From: Nocardia vermiculata NBRC 100427
Lineage (GTDB): Bacteria; Actinomycetota; Actinomycetes; Mycobacteriales; Mycobacteriaceae
Assembly: GCF_001613265.1 (NCBI RefSeq)
Contig: NZ_BDCA01000002.1
Span: 248,001-312,000 of the forward strand
DNA: 64,000 nt
Direction: 5' to 3'
The notes beneath the pieces were generated by a model that was not told the origin of the DNA, did not search any database, and worked only from the letters and a program-made list of their open reading frames with translations. Within the stretch, counting starts at the first letter, position 1, and each line of letters starts with the position of its first letter. Shown here piece after piece: positions 58,240 to 64,000 of the stretch. A program made the position numbers and the translations under genes.

Positions 58240-59466
58240 TTACACCTCGTCACGCGACAGCGGGCAGGACAGGCAGCGGGGCCCGCCACGACCGGAACCG
58301 AGTTCGGATCCCGGGATGGTCAACACCTCGATGCCCGCCTCGGCCAGTCGTGTATTCGTATTCTCGTTGCGTTCGTAGGCCACGACCACTCCGGGAGCAA
58401 GCGCGAGGGTGTTGTTGCCGTCGTCCCATTGTTCGCGTTCCGCGGTGACCCCGTCCAGACCAGTGTCGATGACCCGCAACTTGTCGATGCCCATCGCCGC
58501 CGCCGCAGCGGGCAGGAACGGGTCCGGTCCGCTCATCCGAACCGAATCGCCGTCCGCCCGGATAGTGAACGCGCACAACGAATTCTGCACCCCCGGGTAC
58601 ATCACGACCGCATCGGTGTCGACCATCGTGCAGACCGTGTCCAGATGCATGGTGGCGCGATTCTGCGCGATCGGCACCACCAGCACGGTATGGGCGATGG
58701 CATCGTCGAACAGGCTGCGCGCCAAGGCTTCCGCACCGGCCGGCGAGGTGCGCTCCCCTACGCCGATGGCGACCACCCCGGGCGCGAGCAACAGCACGTC
58801 ACCGCCTTCCATCGGCGCGGTATGCGATTCGTAGGCGCGGCGCACCCCGAGGAATCGCGGATGGAAGGCGTAGACCAGGTCGGTCAGTGAGGTCTCCCGG
58901 GCGCGCGCGGGCAGCGCCAGTGAGGTGATGGCAACCTTCGGGCCTACCCAGAACGACGAATCGCGGGTGAACAGGAGATTCGGCAGCGGGTCGATGACGA
59001 AATCGGTGCCGTGGTGCATCCGCCGAACCAGGGAGGTGGCGTCCGGCTCGAACGGCAGTTCGTCGAAGGTCATCCCCGCCATGAGGATTCGGGCCAGCTG
59101 TGGCCCCGGGACCGCGCGCAGATGCGCCTTCAGCTCCTCGGCCAACGGGAAACCGATGCGACGGGCGTCGACGGCGGCAGTGATACCCATGCTGCGTCCG
59201 GCGCCGCTGACCGCGAGGGTTTCGGCGAGCAGATCCGCCAGCAGCAACACCTCGACCCCGCGCCCGCGCAGCACGTCCGCGAAGATCTCGTGCTCCTGCT
59301 GGGCACGCTCGACCCACGGAATTCCGTCGAACAGCAGCTGATCGTTGTTGCGCGGGGTGAGCCTGCGCAACTCGTCCCCCGGACGATGCAGCAGTACCGC
59401 CCGCAACGTCCCGACCTCGGTCGTCACGGAAAACGGTCGCGCCGGCGGCACAGCATCGGTCTCCAT
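58240..59466 (-). CDS. arcA: Arginine deiminase
   Basis: 408 residues from ATG 59466. Guanidino-modifying fold: [23 protein letters not shown] at the N end, [52 protein letters not shown], and near the C end [15 protein letters not shown], with the nucleophilic cysteine. It hydrolyses arginine to citrulline and ammonia. No arcB or arcC follows, so ATP formation via carbamoyl phosphate is not encoded here. It reads towards gntR and is divergent from soxR across 127 bases. Confidence 0.95.
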   Translation of the reverse strand: METDAVPPARPFSVTTEVGTLRAVLLHRPGDELRRLTPRNNDQLLFDGIPWVERAQQEHEIFADVLRGRGVEVLLLADLLAETLAVSGAGRSMGITAAVDARRIGFPLAEELKAHLRAVPGPQLARILMAGMTFDELPFEPDATSLVRRMHHGTDFVIDPLPNLLFTRDSSFWVGPKVAITSLALPARARETSLTDLVYAFHPRFLGVRRAYESHTAPMEGGDVLLLAPGVVAIGVGERTSPAGAEALARSLFDDAIAHTVLVVPIAQNRATMHLDTVCTMVDTDAVVMYPGVQNSLCAFTIRADGDSVRMSGPDPFLPAAAAAMGIDKLRVIDTGLDGVTAEREQWDDGNNTLALAPGVVVAYERNENTNTRLAEAGIEVLTIPGSELGSGRGGPRCLSCPLSRDEV

Positions 59467-59574
59467 GTTCCGACCGTATCGGGCGGTGCCCGGCTTGGCA
59501 CGTAATTGTTCGCGTACCGCGCCGGAACCGCGGGGGCGAACGCAGATTTCCGGTTCCACCCCGGATCCAGCAAA

Positions 59575-59592
59575 CCTCAAGTATGGTTAAGG
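59575..59592. promoter_or_regulatory. Candidate SoxR-binding dyad overlapping the soxR start region
   Basis: CCTCAAGTATGGTTAAGG has imperfect symmetry (CCTcAA/TTaAGG) and partly resembles the SoxR box CCTCAAGTTAACTTGAGG. It includes a -10-like TATGGT whose end is only six bases before the soxR ATG, so the message would start at or next to the start codon. Confidence 0.5.
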
Positions 59593-59593
59593 A

Positions 59594-60166
59594 ATGCAGC
59601 ATACGACCTGGCATACCAAGGAGCTCACCCCGGGCCAGCTGTCCGAACGCAGTGGTGTCGCGGTGTCGGCACTGCATTTCTACGAACGCGAAGGACTCAT
59701 AGCCAGCCGCCGCACCAGCGGTAACCAGCGCAGATACTCCAGGGAAACGTTGCGCAGGGTGGCCTTCATCCGGATCTCGCAGCGGGTCGGAATCCCGCTC
59801 AGCGAAATCCGCCGCGCTCTGGATACTCTACCGGAGGGACGCACTCCCAATCGCAAGGATTGGGAACGATTGTCGATAACTTGGCGTACCGACCTCGATC
59901 AGCGCATCGAGCAGCTCACCCGGCTGCGCAACAGCCTCACCGACTGCATCGGCTGCGGCTGCCTGTCCCTGGGCAGCTGCCGCATCGTGAACTTCCACGA
60001 CCATCTCGGCGAGGAAGGACCCGGCGCCCGGACACTGGATGTGAGCATCGACGGCGCCCGGACCACGGGCTGCGAGGACGCGGCGGACCCGAATCCCGCG
60101 ACGGCCGACTGCGGGCCCACCTGTGAGGTCACCGACGCCGGGCCGGTCAGCGAAGAAATCTGTTGA
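59594..60166 (+). CDS. soxR: Redox-sensitive transcriptional activator SoxR
   Basis: 190 residues from ATG 59594. MerR-type winged helix LTPGQLSERSGVAVSALHFYEREGLIASRRTSGNQRRYSRETLRRVAFIRISQRVGIPLSEIRRALDTLP, a dimer helix, then the [2Fe-2S] loop CIGCGCLSLGSC (CxxCxCx5C) that senses redox-cycling compounds by oxidation. The C-terminal 55 residues are longer than in E. coli SoxR and contain more cysteines (TTGCEDAAD, ADCGPTCEV, EEIC), an actinobacterial variant. The 3' end overlaps the SDR gene by 20 bases. Confidence 0.95.
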   Translation: MQHTTWHTKELTPGQLSERSGVAVSALHFYEREGLIASRRTSGNQRRYSRETLRRVAFIRISQRVGIPLSEIRRALDTLPEGRTPNRKDWERLSITWRTDLDQRIEQLTRLRNSLTDCIGCGCLSLGSCRIVNFHDHLGEEGPGARTLDVSIDGARTTGCEDAADPNPATADCGPTCEVTDAGPVSEEIC

Positions 60167-60995
60167 ACTGATCGTTCGCGCGGCGCATCGCGAATTCGTA
60201 GGGCCAGGCGAACTTTCGCGACCACCAGTAACCGAACCGCACATCGAAGGAGGTGTAGACCAGGAAACGGTTCTTCTCGATACCCCGCAGAATCGCCCGA
60301 GCTGCCTTCTCGGGCGAGGCTGCGTGCCGCTGAAAGCCCTTCACATAGCGCCGTATTCGCGGATCCTCGCGGTCGATACCGGCGATTTCCACGGTCTCCA
60401 CCAGATGCGTGTTCACCGCACCCGGTACCACCAGGTGCACCGTGATGCCGTGTCGCTCCAGATCGAAGCGCAAAACCTCCGACGCCCCGCGCAAACCGTA
60501 TTTACTCGCGCTGTAGGCCGCATGCCAGGGGAAGGCCAGCAGTCCGGCCGCCGAGGACACATTCACCAGGGCGCCCCCGCACCCGGCACGCACCATTGCC
60601 GGCACGAAACTTTCGATGACGTGAATCGGGCCCATCAGATTCACATCGACCATCGACCGCCAATGCCGATGCTCGAGATTCTCCACCGTGCCCCAGGCGG
60701 ACACGCCGGCGATATTCATCACCACGTCGAGGCTGCCGTGCCGATCGTGCACATCCGCGGCGAAGGCGGCGACCGCCTCGTAATCGCTGACGTCGAGTGC
60801 CCTGGACTCCAGCACCTTTCCGCCGGCCCGGCCGATCACCTCGACGGTTTCCGCCAGACCGGCGGCATCGATATCCGTCAGCACCAGCTCGGCGCCCTGT
60901 TCGGCCGTGGCGATCGCGGTCGCCCGGCCGATTCCACTGGCCGCACCGGTGACCAGAGTCTTCTTGCCACTCACGGACTTCAAGCGATCACGCAC
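60147..60995 (-). CDS. Short-chain dehydrogenase/reductase
   Basis: 282 residues from GTG 60995 (GAGGAAC upstream). Classical SDR: TGAASGIG for the dinucleotide loop, NIAGVSAWG (variant of NNAG), NVSSAAGLLAFPWHAAYSASKYGLRG with the catalytic Ser-Tyr-Lys. The C end RFGYWWSRKFAWPYEFAMRRANDQFNRFL resembles mycobacterial SDRs acting on lipid substrates. Its stop overlaps soxR on the other strand, so the pair is convergent. SDRs are frequent SoxR targets elsewhere, but this gene is not promoter-linked to soxR. Substrate unknown. Confidence 0.85.
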   Translation of the reverse strand: MRDRLKSVSGKKTLVTGAASGIGRATAIATAEQGAELVLTDIDAAGLAETVEVIGRAGGKVLESRALDVSDYEAVAAFAADVHDRHGSLDVVMNIAGVSAWGTVENLEHRHWRSMVDVNLMGPIHVIESFVPAMVRAGCGGALVNVSSAAGLLAFPWHAAYSASKYGLRGASEVLRFDLERHGITVHLVVPGAVNTHLVETVEIAGIDREDPRIRRYVKGFQRHAASPEKAARAILRGIEKNRFLVYTSFDVRFGYWWSRKFAWPYEFAMRRANDQFNRFLR

Positions 60996-61119
60996 GCCGT
61001 TCCTCGAATGCTCTGCGGTGATGCCCGTCGCGGACGAACATCAGGACCGTGTTATCTCCGTTGCCCAGGAGCATACTGGCTACCCCCCGTTCCGCGCCGG
61101 TACCGGGCCGATCACCGCG

Positions 61120-62142
61120 CTAGTCGTCGAGCGGCCACACCCGGATCATGCCGCGTACCGGCTCCGGCCCGAGCCTGGACAATTCCACCCGCACCCCGCC
61201 CCAAGCGGCCCCGTCGAAACGGAGGCGCAGGTCGAATTCTTGTGCGGGATCATCGCGTTCACCGGCGAAGACGGTGGCGCATGCGGCACGGTAGCGCCGC
61301 AGATCGTCGGGATGCACCCGCGGCAGCTCGGTACTCCAGCGCTGCAGCGGTGCCGGCGGCGGGCTCACCCACTCGTAGACCAGCCCCAGCGACAATTCGA
61401 CGAAGGCGACACCGGCATCATCGGACCGCGAGGCGATCCGGGTGATCGCCAGATCCGGATCGGGCCGGGGCGGGGCGGTATCGGTGATCTCGTGCACCAA
61501 CGCCCGAGTGACCCGCGCAGTGCCCTCCGCCCCGGTGTGCCGATCCTCGTCGTGCACCCCGACGACCAGCTGGAAGGTTCGAACGACGTCGTCGTCACCG
61601 CACACCACCAGTTCGCCCTGCCAGCGCCCCGACGGGTCGGCACCCGACACCACGGCGATGTACTCCATCCGGCCGTCGAAACGCACCACCCGGCCGAAGA
61701 TCTCCGGCGGCGTTCGTACCACCCGGACCTGCTGGGGATCCCGCCCGAAGACCAGCTCCTCGAGCCCCGGGCCGTGATGAGCCAATTCGGTACCGGAATC
61801 CCAGTCCCATGCGGCGACGGCACGCCGAGGCGGCGGATCCTGCCCGATCGGTCCCACCCACAGCTGCACCCCGTGCACGACACCGAACGCACACCGCACC
61901 GCAACGGCGACCGCGGTGCAGGTCCCGGCGGAGACGACGACCGGTGCGTCATCCGAGTTCGCGGTGGACGCCTCGTGCACGGCGACCACGGCCAGTGCGG
62001 CGGCGCCCGCCCCCAAGGCCCGCCCCGCACGCGACAGCGGCACCCAGTCCCGGAAGCGATGGCCGTCGGCGACGATCGACGGTGGCGTGACCAGTGTGTC
62101 GACCAACAGCCACGACGAGACCACCCCGCCCGTACCGGCCAT
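61120..62142 (-). CDS. Hypothetical protein, possible GAF/PAS-like sensor (DUF5593-like)
   Basis: 340 residues from a proposed ATG 62142, nine bases after the stop of the GGDEF-EAL gene. The N-terminal 90 residues (LADTLVTPPSIVADGHRFRDWVPLSRAGRALGAGAAALAVVAVHEA region) look like a GAF-like or ligand fold. The next part (VRCAFGVVHGVQLWVG, WDWDSGTELAHHGPGLEELVFG) recalls PAS-like sections. The C half (FVELSLGLVYEWVSPPPAPLQRWSTELPRVHPDDLRRYRAACATVFAG) has a typical PAS start and VHPDD block. It may regulate cyclic-di-GMP output of its neighbour. I recognise no exact family with certainty. Confidence 0.6.
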   Translation of the reverse strand: MAGTGGVVSSWLLVDTLVTPPSIVADGHRFRDWVPLSRAGRALGAGAAALAVVAVHEASTANSDDAPVVVSAGTCTAVAVAVRCAFGVVHGVQLWVGPIGQDPPPRRAVAAWDWDSGTELAHHGPGLEELVFGRDPQQVRVVRTPPEIFGRVVRFDGRMEYIAVVSGADPSGRWQGELVVCGDDDVVRTFQLVVGVHDEDRHTGAEGTARVTRALVHEITDTAPPRPDPDLAITRIASRSDDAGVAFVELSLGLVYEWVSPPPAPLQRWSTELPRVHPDDLRRYRAACATVFAGERDDPAQEFDLRLRFDGAAWGGVRVELSRLGPEPVRGMIRVWPLDD

Positions 62143-62150
62143 CCCCGCGA

Positions 62151-64000
62151 TCAGATCCGATGCGCCCCACGGGAAACCCGCGGCAGCTCGAGATCGAGCG
62201 GAATACGCCCCTCGGCGAGATGCGGTTCGGCCTCGTCGGCAGGCATCGGACGGGCGATCAGAAACCCCTGGGCCCGATAGCATCCGAGGCCGACCAGGGT
62301 GCGGGCGGCGACCGCCGTCTCCACTCCCTCACCGACCACGCCCAGGCCGAACGACCCCGCGAGGCCGACGATCGACTTCACGATCGCCAGATCGTCGGTA
62401 CTGGCTCCCAGGCGCTGTACGAAACCGCGGTCGATCTTGACCGCGTCCACCGGGAGCGCCTTCAGGTGTGACAGCGAACTGTAGCCGGTGCCGAAATCGT
62501 CGATCGCGATCTGCACACCCATGCGCTTGAGCCCGCGCAACGTCACCTGGGTCCGGGTCAGATCCGACACCACCACATGCTCGGTGATCTCCAAACACAC
62601 CGAACTGCCGTCGATTCCGTGCCGGCGCAGCACATCTTCCACACACTCCACGAAATCCAGGCTGACCAGCTGCACCGGGGAGACATTGATGCGGATCACC
62701 ACATTCGAGGCCAGCCCGGCCCGCCGCCACTTCGCGAACTGTGCGCACGCCGTGCGCAGCACCCAGCGCCCCAGCTCACCGGCCAGGTTCGTCGCCTCGG
62801 CGACGCCCACGAACGCGCCCGGTGGCAGCAGTCCGCGCGTCGGGTGCTGCCAGCGCACCAGCGCCTCCAGCGCCACGATGCGCCCGGTCCGCAGATCGAC
62901 TTCGGGCTGATAGTGCAACAACAGCGAACCGTCGGAGACCGCGCCGCGCAGATTCAGCTCCACATCGTCCTGCAGCTCGAATTGCGCACGCATCGCGTCG
63001 GTGAAGACCGCGACCCCGTTACCACCACCGGATTTCGCCGAGAGCAGCGCGTGATCGGCGCGGCGCAGCACATCGGCCACCGTGGTCTCACCGGGCATCC
63101 CCAATGCCACACCGACACTCGCGCCCCGGCTCACGGTTTCCCCACCCACCGCGACACGGCGCGTGATGAGCTGCTGAATCCGGGTCGCCTCGAGTTCGGC
63201 CGCCACCGGATCCACCGGTTTGGCCGGCACGATCACGAATTCGTCGCCACCGAGCCGAGCGATCATGTCGTTCGGGTCGAGATGCTCCCTGAGCCGCGCC
63301 GACAGCTTGCGAATGAAGTTGTCGCCGGCGGTGTGGCCCAGAAAGTCGTTGAGAGCCTTGAGCCGATCGAGGTCCAAGAAGAACGCCGCCACCGGACCAG
63401 GACTACCCGGCCGTAAGCGGTCCTCCATATGCTCGAGCAGCGCCCGGCGGTTGGCCAATCCGGTCAGATCGTCGTGCAATGCGATGTAGCGCAAACGCTC
63501 CTCGGCCACGACCCGGGCCTGCAACTGCGCCAGCAACGCGGCAATCGCCTTGAGCACATTGATTTCGCGCGTACTCCACTCCCGGTCGCCGGATTTCATG
63601 AACCCCAGCAACCCGGTGGGTTCCCCGCGCGAGATGAGCGGCACGGTCGCGGTGGTCACATCGCCGAAGCCGGAGGAACGCCGGATCGTCTCCTGATAAT
63701 CGGAGAATTCCGAGGGCCGGGCGATCATCGGTTCGGTCGCGTGTTCGATAGCGCGGAATACCGAATCGGCCTGTTCGAAATAGACCACGCGCAGCGGGTC
63801 CGGCTCCGGGACTTCCGGCCGCGGTGGCCATTCCGCGATCAGGACCGTTGCCCGTCGCTCCCGGTCGGTATGGCGGACGAAACTGAAATCGACGTCGAAG
63901 TAGTCGACCAGTTTCGCCAGCACTCGTTCGGTCGCCGCCACCATCGTCGTGGCGTCGACACCCATCAACTCCGCGGCGACCTGGGTCACCAACGAGTCGA
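62151..64000 (-). CDS. GAF-GGDEF-EAL cyclic-di-GMP enzyme (partial, 5' end beyond the window)
   Basis: The frame is open to the window end, so the N terminus is missing; 616 residues are visible. A GAF-like domain (VDYFDVDFSFVRHTDRERRATVLIAEWPPRP) is followed by GGDEF (IALHDDLTGLANRRALLEHME, ARLGGDEFVIVP) and EAL (LHYQPEVDLRTGRIVALEALVRWQHP, INVSP, CLEITEHVV, IAIDDFGTGYSSLSHLKALPVDAVKIDRGFV, GEGVET) domains. Both catalytic sets look complete: diguanylate cyclase and phosphodiesterase. The RxxD inhibition site before GGDEF reads DPND, so product feedback may be absent. It resembles mycobacterial Rv1354c-type bifunctional enzymes. Confidence 0.92.
   Translation of the reverse strand, partial: DSLVTQVAAELMGVDATTMVAATERVLAKLVDYFDVDFSFVRHTDRERRATVLIAEWPPRPEVPEPDPLRVVYFEQADSVFRAIEHATEPMIARPSEFSDYQETIRRSSGFGDVTTATVPLISRGEPTGLLGFMKSGDREWSTREINVLKAIAALLAQLQARVVAEERLRYIALHDDLTGLANRRALLEHMEDRLRPGSPGPVAAFFLDLDRLKALNDFLGHTAGDNFIRKLSARLREHLDPNDMIARLGGDEFVIVPAKPVDPVAAELEATRIQQLITRRVAVGGETVSRGASVGVALGMPGETTVADVLRRADHALLSAKSGGGNGVAVFTDAMRAQFELQDDVELNLRGAVSDGSLLLHYQPEVDLRTGRIVALEALVRWQHPTRGLLPPGAFVGVAEATNLAGELGRWVLRTACAQFAKWRRAGLASNVVIRINVSPVQLVSLDFVECVEDVLRRHGIDGSSVCLEITEHVVVSDLTRTQVTLRGLKRMGVQIAIDDFGTGYSSLSHLKALPVDAVKIDRGFVQRLGASTDDLAIVKSIVGLAGSFGLGVVGEGVETAVAARTLVGLGCYRAQGFLIARPMPADEAEPHLAEGRIPLDLELPRVSRGAHRI

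Overview
The window is chromosomal DNA from a high-GC, mycolic-acid-type actinomycete, most likely Nocardia or a close relative. The evidence is the GC-rich codon use, the frequent GTG starts and 4-bp ATGA/GTGA gene overlaps, and the mycobacterial-style order of housekeeping genes. These include metG-tatD-rpfB-ksgA...ispE, pth-rplY, glmU-prs, and mfd-mazG...lpqU-eno-ftsB/divIC-DUF501-ppx. There is no CRISPR array, prophage or insertion sequence.

Layout. 1-6,850: tail of a membrane protein, tRNA-Leu(UAA), a POT peptide transporter, ppx, DUF501, ftsB/divIC, eno and lpqU, all leftward. 6,879-13,145: a rightward five-gene unit that splits lpqU from mazG. It starts at a DtxR/IdeR-type iron box and ends at a hairpin terminator. 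It encodes a VioC-like Fe(II)/2-oxoglutarate oxygenase, an SbnB-like dehydrogenase, an SbnH-like PLP decarboxylase, an SbnA-like synthase and a MATE exporter. It reads as an iron-regulated pathway based on L-2,3-diaminopropionate, with no NRPS, NIS synthetase or ATP-grasp ligase beside it. This is the best candidate for an undescribed system. 13,263-24,357: a PPOX-fold protein, a thiamine-binding protein, mazG, mfd, two TetR regulators (one of gamma-butyrolactone-receptor type), tRNA-Gln(UUG), glmU, prs, an acidic small protein and DUF2461.

24,374-30,272: ergothioneine genes, egtABCD leftward with a candidate egtE divergent from egtA. 30,244-31,627: pth and rplY with an ADP-ribosylglycohydrolase remnant beside them. 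31,910-33,334: plsC and a TetR gene, diverging around two perfect 15-bp palindromes. 33,388-39,075: prfC, an NTF2-like protein, and an Abi-alpha/DUF445/Abi-alpha trio. 39,094-43,245: an ABC-F protein, then two converging two-gene operons (FHA + DUF2249-cupin; ferredoxin + cysteine-bearing wHTH regulator) that start from the same AT-rich promoter module. 43,301-49,442: ispE, a copper operon (CopZ-like protein, His-rich exported protein, CopA) with CsoR-like operators, and an acyl-CoA synthetase with a KstR box. 49,670-58,233: ksgA, rpfB, tatD, metG, TetR, rsmI, a protein O-mannosyltransferase and GntR. 58,240-64,000: arginine deiminase, SoxR, an SDR, an unassigned protein and a GAF-GGDEF-EAL protein cut by the window edge.

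The housekeeping blocks form a conserved backbone. The accessory cassettes (iron-regulated cluster, copper operon and fadD, redox convergent pair, Abi-alpha trio) sit at its breakpoints, and most have recognisable operators of their own.
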